Assembly: GCF_001649575.2 (NCBI RefSeq)
Contig: NC_051437.1
Location: 12,510,391 to 12,574,390, forward strand
Direction of reading: 5' to 3'
Length of the DNA stretch: 64,000 nt
Origin: Kryptolebias marmoratus
Lineage: Eukaryota; Chordata; Actinopteri; Cyprinodontiformes; Rivulidae
Part shown: positions 35,340 to 48,424 of the stretch, piece after piece
How the letters are laid out: each line of letters opens with the position of its first letter
How positions within the stretch are numbered: the stretch's first letter is position 1
Notes under the pieces: generated by a model
Database searches by the model: none
Told to the model about the DNA's origin: nothing
What the model saw: only the letters and a program-made list of their open reading frames with translations
Made by a program: the position numbers and the translations under genes

Positions 35340-38300
35340 ACCGCCCTCCTCCAATTTACTCACATCCATATGAATGGGTTAATCTCCACACCCCTACCCT
35401 TAGTGTCTGCCATGATATAAAATAAGGTAAATATAACCAAAGACAAATCAAAGAGCACCATTTTTCCTCAATATGACATTTACAAGGTTAGAAATACATT
35501 GTGCAAAGAACAGAACAGATAAAAGTGCCAACAGTGCTACGATATTTCCATATCTCTGCTCTGACACATAAAGGTTTATACAGCGATCAAACTTTCCCAA
35601 CGCCACCGTAATAAGTGCCGGTTTGCACGTTCGGTTCGACGTTCTTTTTTGCCATGGAACTCCACAGTAACGGTTGGATGTAGACCGCAGTCGTAAGGAA
35701 AGCACCGTCTCCTCACGCCGCAGAAATAAAATGTAGCCTGTTCGCCGAACCAACGCACTAAGGGGCAATAAAGCAACTGCATGGCTGCGTCAAGGTGGAT
35801 TTATGAGCCACCTGGTTGGCTCCTTTCACTTTTCACATGGAGAAAACAATGAGGTAAAGACCATACAGTGACCGACTCCACCATTAGCCTCTGTAGGCTC
35901 TGTTTAGAAATGTGCTCTTCGGGAAATAATGGCCCTTTGTAACACATAGAGCTGTGTTAGGTTTTAGGTTTTTGTTTGGTTCCATTATTTGTTTCTCTTA
36001 ACTCATAATTGCTTCACCCGGCGTTTCTTCGCGGAGGCGAGTAACCGCCGTCCACGCGTCTTCCCTCCGCATCCGAAAAACACCTTTTAATAATTTTCAC
36101 GCAGCTTAGAACAAAACTGGGGTTTTCATTAGAGCAGATTTAATCACGGCTGTGGAAAGATGTTCGGCTGCGCTGATTTAATGCGACGGGAGGATGAGTT
36201 TCAGACACAAACACTGCGGTTCAGATACAGCCGCAATTACTGGAGCTGTATATTGCCGGGCGGACCTACGTTATTGTAGGGGGAGTGTGTGTGTGTGTGA
36301 TCAAGATAGAATTATACATCATAAATCTTCAGCTGAGTGATACGCCCGTCTTTTAAACAGTTCATCACGCAGCCGTGCACACTCAAAGCAGGAGTGCTCC
36401 GTGCCTTCTGTGGTGCAGAAAGACCACTACAAACTGCTAATATCACCGTTAGCGCCAGCCCTGCGTGCACCGGCGTTTGTGTTTGTATTCTGATGCCGCA
36501 ATAAGAAGACAAATGAACTGTCCGCCGCCGTCTCACACAGCCCGATGCATCATCAGTCATTGTTATTCATGTGGAACGTCACTTTGTGCCCCCCTGAGCT
36601 GCCGCTTGATCAGTTCGGCTTCTGTTCCTTGGTCACTTCAAGACTCCGGCGAAATGCCGGCGACGTAGCGCTGACATATCGCAGTTAAATGCGTCCAGTG
36701 CTGTATAATGTAATCCCTCGGAAAACCATGTGTCTTCAGATGCCGAGTTGCCCCTATATGTCCACCACGGTGCTACTTCGTTCTGCGGTTTGTTGTACCT
36801 CACCGCGGGGTGTTTTCCCGAATAACTCGGCTGCTTTCTGCAAGTGAAACGAGCACAAAACGTGATCAGCTGCGCACAGACAGGAGCTGGAACGTACTCC
36901 TAAAGCTCCGCAAATCTGACAGAAGCTGGGTTAGAGGACCACGGAGCACCAATTAATTTAGATTCCAACGCAACATGAAATGCTTTTTGTCCCGGCTGTC
37001 AACTCGAAAAGTGAAAGGGAAAAAAAACATTCACTTTTTCACCCCTTGTCTATCATTTTTATGATGATAGGCACTTGAATGGAACGTAAAATTCGAGCGA
37101 AACTGTTTTTCTCCTGCACTGCGTAGAAGCGCAGTCCGCCGAGGCTCACTCAGATGCATTCCCAAAGCCTTTTAAATAATGCATGAAAGGCTAAATCCCA
37201 ATGGAAGTATTATTCCACAGTAAGGCCTCCGCGAGCTGTGTGATTGCTTCCTCCCATGTTGGCCCAAGAGGAGCCGAATCTGCAGTGGTTGAATTAAGAC
37301 TTCACCCCGGCTACATCCTTAAACCCAATCTTAAGAGCTCTGTCTTTCCTGTCAAGCCAGTGTCTCCAACCTGCACCCTTATCTCAGACAATGTGACAGA
37401 AGGGGAAGGAGAGGGGGAGGTATACTCGCCCCCCCTCTTCCTGTGGCTCAGATACAGTATCTGTTGCAACGAGGACGGCCTGTTTCCTGTTTCTGTGGGC
37501 GGAAAATGAACAGAGGGCACACCGAGCACTCAAATCGCTGACTCAGAAATTATCAATCTGCCCCCCCTCCCCTTTTTTTTTTTTTTTGCAAGAGTAAGTG
37601 CAACCGGACACGGCTGCAGGAATGCGCTCGCTTAATCACGGCTCGCCGCTCGGCTTCAAACAAACTGGAGCATCATCGACTGCAGGCCGCGTGGCCGCAA
37701 CGATCCGCGCATCAAACACACGTCAGCGGCTCTGCCTGTGAACCCCGGGCTCGAAAGCAGGTCCGACCCACGTTACCAGCAGCCAGGCTCGCTGTGAGAA
37801 ACCTTTGCACTTTCCCCTGAAGCCATTTTTTTCCCCTCCTCACCTCCAAAAGTAATTATAAACTCATTTGGAAACGCATGTGTGTTTATTTCCTTTCTGT
37901 TGTTCAAACAGAAAGGAAAATGAGGTCACTTCAGAATGTTCGAGGCGATCGATTGACGGCATACCTTTTAAAAAAGTACGCTAAAATTGGTGTAAGAGTG
38001 GCTAAAGCTAAGCGAGTTATTATTTCCTCATCGTCATGAGCAGCGCATTTAGCGATGGACCGATCAATCGGGCGCTGACGGGAATCGGCCGGTTTTCAGC
38101 CTGATTGGCTGAAAAACTCAGTGAACCTACCATAGCTAAGTGGGCCATTTGTGGTCGCCCTTCTTCGGAGTGGAAGACTGAGTGTATCTGTAAGGTCCTT
38201 TAAATCCAAGTCAGAAGGTCAGGAGAGGTAAGAAGTCAGTAAAAACAAAGTTTTTTTTTCTGCTGAGGAATGTCTGCTGTTCATTCAGGCTGACAGTTCT

Positions 38301-41300
38301 CCAGCCGACTCTTAAAACAGGCGACACGTCCGGCTTCCTTCGGTTGACAACAGGAAGAATGGATTGATGGCAGAAAAGTTGCTCTTATTTTATCCTTCGA
38401 AGCTTTAAACCTCTGTCTTTCCTGGGACAGCCAGTTGGAAAGCTTTGAGCCAAGTTACACTGCTGCGAACTGTTGGTAACCATTAACCATCGAGATGTCA
38501 GCTACTGTTTGTCCTCACTTTGGTTTTATTTATTTATTAAATAGAAAAATCCTAAAGAACACTTTGAGTTGGGATTTGTTTGTATAAATCCCTCTGTCCG
38601 ATAATCTGCAGGATCTCTCTGACTGGATGATCAATTTTTCTCTTGAACTTTGAGATAATGGAACTGGCCAGAACTGGTATCAGCAGGTCAGAGTATGACC
38701 AAAAAAAATAATCAGAAATCAGGATTGGCCAGAAAAACTGCATCCCTGATGTTTACCCTCAGGAATCTGAGGATTTTAAGTCATTGCTTTTAAACTCTCA
38801 AGTTTCCACTGGAGAGACAAGCAGCCTGGTGATTATAAATCTTAAATTTGGCGACCGATCTGCGAGTCAGAGGAATCTACTGCGCCTGAACCCAGCGGAA
38901 AGGTGAACCGCCGCACCAATCGGTGGTCCGAACACAGAGGTGAAAGCACCAGGAGTCTGAAAAGGTGTTGTTTCCTTAAACACCAGGCGAGTAGGTGAAT
39001 TACATAAGCTGTGTCTGCTGTGTCAGCGTTGGTTGTAGTCCTTTAACATCAACACTGCCTGGAATCAGTACAGAAACCAGAGACTTTAGACTCATTCACA
39101 CAGCTGCTCTAAAATGAGGCTTTCTGAAATATTTGATTTTAGTTCATAATTAGTGTCATTTAATTAGGGTATTCTCCGTCTAATCACTTTCTGCCACTAT
39201 TATTCTACTTGAATTAAATTCAGATTTTTTTTTTTTCCAACAGTAACGGCGCAAAAAAATGTTAAAATGTTAAAATCAAAACAATACAGCCAATGTTCAG
39301 CACAAAGGACTTCCTGTCAGCGGCCAAGTTGCAGTTTCTGTCCATTGTTAGGTTTTTTTGGTTTAAATGGCACTACTGATAAAAAAGGCTAATTTCCTAC
39401 AAGGATATAAGTTGAACTTGTGAGAAAACAGCCATTATTTGACCATGTAATGCATGTCAATACTGATAAGAATTTTTACTCATTTTTTAAGTTTTGGTAA
39501 TGAAGGAGGAGTAGAGTGAGGTCATGAGTGTCAGATCAGTCAATAGTTAAATTTGTTTCATCCAGCTACGTCAAGAAAGGAAGAGGGTTATTTAATTTAT
39601 TATTTACTTATTTTACACCTTTGTCAGTGTTGTTAACTTAATTCCATTATAATTTAGCTAAAGCCTGTTGCAAAATGATGTCAAACACTTATGTGCAAAA
39701 CCCATAACGCTATTATGATGCCGTTTTATTCATCTTTACATTTTTTTTTTTCTGCCCATCTCTAAAAGGCTTATCCCGGTGGACCCAATGTAGGTTCACT
39801 TGCTTCCCATTGGGCGATCCGACCCGCTTCCAGCTCGGTCCTTAGGGTCTACGCACGCCAAGCCGATGATTTCACGTCAGGCCATCAATCGGCCAGGGAG
39901 CCACGCCGCTGGATGACTCGCTTTTATCCCAGTTAGTTTTTAAGCCTCGTCTACGTCCTCCATTGCTGGATGTCGCCAAAAAAAAAAGAAAGAAAAATGT
40001 CTTCAGGAGCGTTGAGCTGACCCCGCCCACATCGAGGCGGCACTAACGTATATGGAAGAACAGTACGGAATGGAACTAGGGCGCGGCGGGTCGCAGTACA
40101 ATCGACAATTGAAAAACGGCTTATGTTTTCACAAATCCTGGAAATTCATTCAGCCGTTTGCTCTGAGTCCGGTATTTTTTTTTTTCTACGATCAAACCAT
40201 AGAACAAGTGGTCAGTACCAAACCTCCTAATGTGGGTCTAAAAGCAGGTAATGTCACAGGTATCACGAGTTTCCACACAGTGAGAACGTTAAACTGGGCC
40301 GCTCGAGGCGCAGACGCTGCCGTCACACGTCTGACTCTGAAACACCAGGAAACTGGTTCCCTCTTTAAAAACTGGGCTTCCATCGAAGCATTTCTCATCA
40401 TGCAAAGGCTCAGTTCGAATGGAGGCCTCCGAATTCATGTTTGTGTCACAATTGTTCCAATTTTAACATCAATTGTTGACTCTGCAGTCGCTGATAAAAG
40501 CTTCGCTGTAGTGATCAAGTGTCAGGAGCAGACGTGCGAATTAATACATCAAGCATAAGAGCATAAAATATATATATATCCCCGACGTTGAAAACAGGAT
40601 TTGCGAGTTGGCAGTTTAGCCTTGAGTTGAAGGGTTAGAATCTGTGTCCAGGCAACCGTCGCTAATGATGCGATGAAGTGACCTTGCTCACATCCAAGAA
40701 GAAAATTAAGATCTGAATCGCATCAGATGCTTTTCCGCTCACACGCAGCGCAGTCGGGTTCGTGTCTGGCAACACTTCTGAACTCAAAATGGTCATAAAT
40801 ACCGCTGGAATTTTTCCTCAAGGAGGTTCTCGGGGAACGTAGAGTAACCCAAAGCAGAAACAGCCAGAGAGGTGGGAGTCCTGATTAGAAATGACACCTT
40901 GTATTGCCTGGAAACACTGCGGGTATTGGCTTTTTCTTAAGCTTTCACCAATTGTCAGGAAAAAAAAACATCTAAATGTGCAGCTGTTCTGATCAAAATA
41001 ATTGTTCTTGATGAAGGCAACACATAAAATCTACTACTAATGTCCCCTCACCTGACCTGCCAAGAAAAAACATAAAATAAAACATGGTTTTGTTCAGCTG
41101 TGAAACGCTTCAAGCTTCTGCTAACAAACTCCTTCGAGCCATGATTAAGGAACAAAAAAAGTGTCATTTGAAAATAAAGCTGCACCTTTTCCAATTCTGG
41201 GGCTGCCTGCCTTCAGGATGCCGTCAGAAAAAAACAAAACAATCAATCACGTGAACCTGGGGTGGGCCGCAGCAGCTCGCCCCCCGCCCTGAGGAACGCC

Positions 41301-42250
41301 GTGGAGCTGGACGTTCCTCCGTGGTATTCCTGATTTATTCTCCATATTTTACACCTCTTTTGTGAAGAAGAACGCTGCCATTACAATCAAGCGTTCAGCG
41401 TTTTAACACGTCTGATGTCATTTCCTTTTTAACCGCCCACATGTTCCTCTGTTGCACCACGTCGTTCTGGTATTCATGCGATCACATCTCTGAGACCCGA
41501 AGGATTCGTTTAAACCGGCGGCGACCTCGAAATGCGTCCCGGCTAAGCGGCTCTAAACGACGCGGGGGTCCGGCTTTCTGTGGAGGTTTGCCTTTCACCG
41601 CGCCGCCAAATTACGTCCTGCGTCTCGATGGGAGTCACTGGAGCGCGACCCTCCGTGATTGTCTGGCCTTAGAAGAATGAGGGAAGCACAGTGTCGCAAA
41701 CACACACACAGGTCTGTAGAAGATGATGGAAACGGTTCAAACGCAGTCCACCCACTTCCTTCACCCGCTTTGATTTCTCATTATTTACTCCGACGCTGTA
41801 CAACCAGTCAATACGTTATTTAGATCGACGACAGGCAGGCTGAGATGCTGCGACGGAGGAACTGGACCTTAAAGAACTGATATAATGGACCTCTGAAGGA
41901 TCCGCTCTGTTGTTAGGCTGACATTACTCTTCCTTTTGTAATCAAAAATCTTTAAGAAAAAACTAACTCATGATGAAGCTTTTAATGAAGAGAGAATGTC
42001 TGCTTTTAGGAGAAAATGTTTTATTACCCGGGTTTGTTTGTTTTCCTATGATGCATTTATGATATAAACAGTATCGTGTTATTTACAGTATAATGCTAAA
42101 GGATTTTATCTGTTAGTTGGGATTAACTCCACCAGGACCATTATTGATGGAGATATTTCTTTACGGTACATGATCAGACACAAATTAAACAGGAAAAAGC
42201 AGCGTTCCTCCAGGACACGCACATTGCCCGCAGCCTCGCGTTGCAAAATT
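35340..42250. other. Non-coding stretch, no gene seen
   Basis: Includes the possible transposon remnant at 38.0-38.8 kb and a perfect 13-bp inverted repeat at 37889-37919. The plus-strand frame at 40052-40558 (168 codons) is unrecognised, contains a poly-Phe tract from a T run, and is not called a gene. Confidence 0.5.
38035..38760. mobile_element. Possible DNA transposon remnant
   Basis: The left end AGCGATGGACCGATCAATCG with GGAATCGGCCGG, and the right end TCAGGATTGGCCAGAAAAAC with TGCATCCCTGA, resemble the two ends of a fish element whose termini read as GATGCACCGATC-type sequence. Arms match each other only partly, and there is no coding relic. Treat as tentative. Confidence 0.3.
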
Positions 42251-42254
42251 TAAA

Positions 42255-42560
42255 GGAAGATCTCACGCCGTCTGTTAGCTCTCCGACCGCGTGCTGGGGA
42301 CGACTCTCAGCTACTACCACACCAAGTTTCAGCTCGGTATCTGTAAAACTGACCGACCTGTAGCCATTTGTCTGTCCGCTAAAGTCGATTCGCTGTGGCG
42401 GCCATCTTGAACGGGGCCGACTTGAAAAGTTAATCGGTTGCAGTTGCACATCCGATGATTGCTTTCTGAGAGTTTTGTTAAAATTCATCGATTGGTTTAT
42501 AAGATATTTTGTTAACGGACAGACAAGTGCCCGACTTTCATGGCAGCGGGTGATAATAAA
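42255..42560 (-). repeat. GATGGCCGCC-family repeat, copy 6 (near full length)
   Basis: The order is GGGGACGACTCTCAGCTACT, CAGCTCGGTATCTGTAAAAC, CGCTGTGGCGGCCATCTTGA, CCGATGATTGCTTTCTGAGA, then TTATAAGATATTTTGTTAAC and GGACAGACAAGTG. All blocks of the 308-bp unit are present once, making this the best single copy for a consensus. Confidence 0.75.
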
Positions 42561-43220
42561 CACCTGAGAACCAGTCGAAAACACCAAATGGTTGACTGCT
42601 TAGGTTAAGACAAAAAGCTAAAAGATAACTCTACTGATACTTCTCACAACATATCCAATAATGTGCCTCAATAGCAAAAGAAGTTATGTAATTAGTTATG
42701 TAATTAAAAACGTTAAAAGCCTTCAATTCGGTCCTGAACCTTGAAAACACCTGGCCTAACACAGGGAGCCGGATACAAGGAGATCTCACTTTCATTCTGG
42801 CTGCACATTCCTGAAAATATTGCTTGGATTTAGACAAGCCCTGGGAGTCTCTTACGGAGTCCAGGAGCGCGGAGAACACAAATAGCTTCGTGCGCATCGG
42901 CAGCCCGAGTGTAAAAAAAAAACCACACAAATTGTAGCCAAACACCCCTGAAGGAGAAGAAAGCAGACTGTTGAACCAGCAAGCCACTCTGACACTACTG
43001 AGGTAAACATAAAAGCAGCAACAACGATATATAAAAAAAGAAACAAGGAGATGAAATGTTTGTATGACTCCAGCTATCTGAGTCCAAATGCTGGTAGTGA
43101 AAGGCCTCGGCAGCTATGAGGAAGTCTGTGTTGACATGTATCCCTGATGACTAAGACGATTAAGCAGTAGCTCCTCATCTGTGTTTAGCTGTTGACTCAG
43201 CCTGCACCTTGTCAGCTACC

Positions 43221-43240
43221 ACACACACACACACACACAC
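43221..43240 (+). repeat. CA microsatellite
   Basis: About ten CA units. Confidence 0.95.
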
Positions 43241-43667
43241 ATCCTGCTCCCCTACTTGGCAGAAAACTAGTGGCAGCCTTTCAAACGGCTCTCCACAGGT
43301 ACTACACTACAAATTGCCTTCGATTCAGCTGCTGCGTCAGCTGCTTTTGACAGCTGCGAGGCGGATAATTGGTTCGACTGTGAAGACGTGAAGAATGAGC
43401 GAGCCGACCGTACTTTGGCCCCGTGGCCCCTTCAAGTGTGACGCTTTGGAGCCGATTACGGCACGTAATCAAGGGGCGTGGACCGAGACAGCTAGCTCGA
43501 TGATAGCGAAGTTCAGATAAACAAAGAGTGCATCAAACTCACAGAATATCTGCTTTGTACTCTACAGACTGTGCTCAGAACTGACAAAGAAAAATGTATT
43601 TCAGCTCCTTTACAAGCATAAAAAAAGGTTATCAATCTATACATCTATCTATATTGTTGTAACAACC

Positions 43668-43704
<37 letters not shown>
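43668..43704 (+). repeat. AAT microsatellite
   Basis: About twelve AAT triplets in a row. Confidence 0.97.
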
Positions 43705-46479
43705 GTATAGTTTTCTTTTGTATGGAGTAAAAAGAAACATTTTATTGCCATGTTAGTAGCAAAATACCATCAATGGAAAAAGCACTGCAGTACATGGAAA
43801 GATAAATACCTGCCACGTGTCATTAACCTAAATATGAAGCTATCGCTAGCTGCTTAGGTTAGCTTAGCATAGTAGATAAACCAAAAATGATGAAAAACTG
43901 CCAGTCATATGTTTATAATTCTACATGTTTAGTTGTTTATTATATCCACAAAAATAAATTTAAAAAATGAAAGGTTTAAAGAAGAAAAAGTAATGCTAAG
44001 TGGCTCCTGGCTAACCTAGCTAGCAGAAGTTTGTGCGTTGCTGCATGTATGTAGTCTTAAATTCCTACGAAGTTACACAAAAAAATGTGAATGAACTGGT
44101 TTAAAAAACCATGAACGTTAAAGCATTACTGCTTCATGAAATAGTAATGACGACTACATTTAGGAGAAGCATTTAAAGTAGCGTATCTCACGGGGCTTTT
44201 TCTTTGAAACAGACGCCAATTTCCCCAATCCACATCTATGGTGCATGAAAAGTAGCTCAACAATAATAATAAGAAACAAGTTTAGAGACTGTTTCAGCTG
44301 GTGTTTACTCATTAAAAAAAAAGATGTGTAAACACCATGCATGTACTTATTATGCCGTTTATTTCAATATTAATGTTGGCTGCGTATTGAAAACGAGTGC
44401 AAAAATGTGGTCGCTGTCGACCTGAATGTCAAGCCAACAGTTTGCTTGCTTATTTGTCAGGTCATTTATCAAATTTACGTCTCTAGAATCTGCAAAATAT
44501 AACAAATTTTAATATGCTGGGGGCAAATTTCGAATTGGGAATCAAAAACAAAGGAAGGTGAAGCTTTTCCACAATCTTCGTCATTTTCCACAGGAACCAA
44601 TGGAGTAACGTTGAACACACACAGCGCAAACACACGAGATACGACTCTTTCCTACTGTAAATCAGAATGATGTACAGTCTGACGCTGAAATAAAAGTCAG
44701 AAGGGCTTTAGATGAAGCCATACAAGGGCTACTTTTTTATTTTTTTGCTACCATATGACGGTTTTCAGGCCAGGAATCAGAAACACTAAAAGGAATCAGT
44801 CTTCTCAAATTGTATAAGAACGTTTTCAGAAGCAGGTGCCTGAAATGAAGTTACATAACCCATCATTTAAAACAAAAATAAATAATAAAAAAAAAAAAAC
44901 ACAGAAGCAGCGTACTGATGCTCAGCTCAGTCGCCTGAGGGCTGAGGTGACAGAAAGAGGTCTGGAAGTGAGCTTTGCCGTTGGACCCTTTGAGATCTAC
45001 GGTTTATTTTGCTCCTGCTGCTTCTTCTCCTCCATTTCTGAGCAACCTTTGCTTCCGAATGTCAGGGAGGGTTTTCGTCCGCGCCACTCCTTGCTTTTAA
45101 TTTCACAACAAAAGAGTCGCAGCCTGGGTGCAAAGCGTTTCCTGCTGGATTACGCTCGGCGCGGTTTCAAACCAAAACTGCTTCCTTTTTTTCACCATAA
45201 GGAGCTGTAGCATCAAAACTCCTTCAAAGATGACAAGTAAAAGTAAAAATAAAAAATTTAAATTAAATAAAATCCTCGTTAAGCCTTAAACATACTTTCC
45301 CCGTGGGGCGCGCAACATCAAAAAGGCCCAAACCATTCCTAACTCCACGTTAGCAGACACGATGGGGCGAACAGCGGGTCGGCGGTCGACGGCGTTCTTA
45401 CGCTGCCGTGTTAAGATGTTAAAGATGCAGAGAGGTACAGTCTATCGCAGTCGAAAGCAGCCCGCAGCGGATTCTGAGCGCCACTTGCAAATCGTCTCTG
45501 GCCACAGCTTAAGATTTATAGGTGAGTCGGAATGCAAATCATCCCAGCATGGACATTAATCTAGCCAGGGGTATTTCATTAGAAGGTATTTGCTGAGGAG
45601 CGAAGGAGGGGAGGTGGGTGGGCGTCCATGGTGTTCATAAATTCAGTTTGGCACGCTGATTGTTCAGCAGATCACTGGGTGAATGAGCAGATGCCACCAG
45701 CCACAAGAACCAGCTTCTCCTCTCCCCTCCACCGCCGCTCTAATATTATTTCCTCCCGAGGGGGGGGTCCCAGGACACGTGCTAAAGCCGCTACCAGTGG
45801 GCTTTGGTTGAACTATTTATGAACTTGCCAATCTCCGGGCCTGCAGGCTCCATCCGGGGCGAGGGGGGGTGGATGGGTGTGTGGGGACTTACTGAAGGCA
45901 ACTGAGGTTTTCTTGGGCAGCAGATTACAGCAAAAGAAGCCAGGACACGGTCCTTACGACTAGTAAAGAAACCAATTATATAGAATAAAAAACAGCGCCA
46001 GAGACTTTTAGGGGACGCTGACCAAAAAAAACAAAAACCAAAATCAACACTCAAATCAAAGCAGCCCAGATCAAAAACTTTGGTTTTCATCTGAGTTTCA
46101 ACGGAACAAATGAGTCATAAATTTAAATAACCAAATAAATAGAGATCGTGCTCGTCTAAAAGCAGATTCCCATCGAAGCGAGATTTTAAAATAACTATAA
46201 CTAGAAAGCATAATGTTTTTATGTGAACACAGATCGACTTTGAACTCATCAAAGCTTCCACTGTACCTCATTTCTCCCACATGGTATACGCTTTTATTGA
46301 TCTGCTGAAGCGACAGTAAGTGAATCACACGCTCGGTGCTTTCGCACTTTGAAAGGAGTGCATATCGCCCGCTGCCTGAGTTTTCATTTGAAATCGTCGT
46401 ATGTTGAGACGTGACAGAGTCGGAGCCGTTTGGGTCAAACCTTAGAAAGGGCGTTGTGCACCAACTCGAGATGTGACGC

Positions 46480-46600
46480 TCAGAGGCGAGTGCTGGGGAT
46501 GACTCTCAGCTACTACCACGCCAGATTTCTGAGTCATAGCCACGTCTGTGTTGGCTAATGTCAATTACGTGGCGCTAAAATCAGTTCTGCGGCACTTCAA
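46480..46600 (-). repeat. GATGGCCGCC-family repeat, copy 7 (truncated)
   Basis: GTGCTGGGGATGACTCTCAG, CTACTACCACGCCAGATTTC and a short degraded stretch ending ATTACGTGGCGC are present. The core and the second half are lost. Confidence 0.55.
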
Positions 46601-47784
46601 CTGATTTTTGGATGAATGAAAATTGAACTGAACACATAAATAACTAAAACACATTATTATATTTACATGATCTGCTTTGATAGAATAAGCCTTTTCCCAG
46701 AAATGGTTTCAACACTAAAAGATTAGCTGATTATTCTGGTTCGGACTAAATCCTTGCAAAAGATCAGCATCCTGACTGGGTGTAAAGAGAGCGACAGCTC
46801 ATAAAGGAAAAAATTGTGTTTTTAAATGTAAATCAGAAAGAGCTGGGCCTTTTTAATAATGGTATCTCATGAAACACAAACAAGAATTCAGAGAAAGCAA
46901 CAGTGAAAGCCTTTTTTTTTCTCTTTTTGGTTCTCTGGAGGCGCTGCATAAAAACAAACATGTTTGAACACACTGTGGAAACTAACGTGCTCAGAAACAC
47001 ATCTGACATGACAGCTCTATCACTGCTCATCTTACGGGTTTTCATATATAAAATCAAATGATTATGTGGGATTTACAAGCTCCCGAAATGCTGCAGCTTC
47101 CCCCCTCTCTGTCGAAATAACCTGCCTCGAAACCCAACCCTTTCCGTCGGTGAACTCGGCCCTTTTGGAAACCCAAATTTATGCTTCATCATCAAAGCTG
47201 CACAAAAGCTGCCACGTCGCACCTCCCCCAGGAAAGTAAACACACGTCAGCAGCAGAGACGGCGTTAACACAACATCCAGCCCCGCTCGAAACCTGCCAA
47301 AAGCCAGAGTGAGATGTATCGGCCTGTAATTGGATCAGGTTTGTGCACAACGCTAACGGTGTGCTCGTCACGCCGACAGTAACGCGCCCGCTGCTAACAC
47401 CTGTGCACCTCATCTCCCAAATCTATAACCAACATGTCTGGGCTCCCCGCAACAAATGAGACCCGCGGCAGCTTTCAGCCACTAATTAGAGCTTTGGGGG
47501 TTCGTACCGCTGACTGACACAGATTTACACGCTCACATGGATGCAGGTCACGCCCAGGAGATCTAAACATGATCAAAACTTAAAACTGTCCAAAACCAAA
47601 TCATTTCTCAAACTCTGAGAAAACTAGAAACATGAAAAAACTCATTTTAAAGGCTAAACTTGCAGCTGTTGTTGCAACTGATTTTGCTTTTTCTAAAGTT
47701 CATCTCTGGAGTCACTGAACAACTGATCTGCACAATATCAGTCTCCCAAAGTTGGACTTTGGTCTTTGACTGATACGATCCACA

Positions 47785-48420
47785 TCTGGATACGCTGCCT
47801 GATTTGTTAAAGACTCATGAGCAGCAAAAACTGACAGGAAATGATTCAGCCGCTAAAAACAACAACAACAATTTGATTTACCATACATGTAATACAATAA
47901 AACAAAGAAAAAAGAATGATTTTATGCCAGTTAATGGGACTAATTTTTACCCACCAAAGAAAAAAGTTGTTCTTAAGGAGTTTTGTTTTTAAACAAAACA
48001 CTTTTTATAAAACTTAACTCATAATTAATAAACATAAATAAGGCCTGCAGCAAAATTAAAACAACTGATATGTTTAACACTCTTTCAGTAACTTAGAGAG
48101 ATGCAAACTAATTTTTTTGGACATTATAAAATAGTAAAACAGAAGGTTTTTCCTTCGACCTAGGTTGAAGCACACTTTCGGTGTTTGTTGCCGTTGGAAC
48201 CGGCGCCGCTGCAGTTCTCCCCCTGAACAGAAGGTGGCATTGTTGACAAAACAGTGCAGACGAAGAGTTTTCCCACTAACAGAAGTGAATACGGGAGATC
48301 TGTTCCTCTCACAGAAACTTTGCAGATCAGATTTTATTTTATTATTTTTATTTTGTTTCACTCAGAGCCAGTAGACTCGACGGACTGATGCATCTAGATT
48401 TAATCCCAAAACTGCTTCAG
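47785..48420 (+). repeat. Dispersed repeat family B, copy 3
   Basis: TTAAAGACTCATGAGCAGCA, GATTCAGCCGCTAAAAACAA, TAGGTTGAAGCACACTTTCG, GTTTGTTGCCGTTGGAACCG, GCTGCAGTTCTCCCCCTGAA and TTAATCCCAAAACTGCTTCA align in order with copy 1. The seed region here is an AAC run rather than a tandem array. Confidence 0.7.
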
Positions 48421-48424
48421 TACA

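Larger units (their letters stand above)
42565..47780. other. Non-coding stretch, no gene seen
   Basis: AT-rich, with CA and AAT microsatellites. A frame at 45362-45559 begins MGRTAGRRSTAFLRCRVK in a fair context, but it has no recognised homology and was not called. Confidence 0.5.

Noticed and set aside
37201..37509. 102-codon plus-strand frame beginning MEVLFHSKASASCVIASS
   Set aside because: No recognised domain, low-complexity Gly-Glu stretch, and no supporting signals.
40052..40558. 168-codon plus-strand frame
   Set aside because: It contains a poly-Phe tract from a T run, has no recognised domain, and no splice or promoter signals support it.
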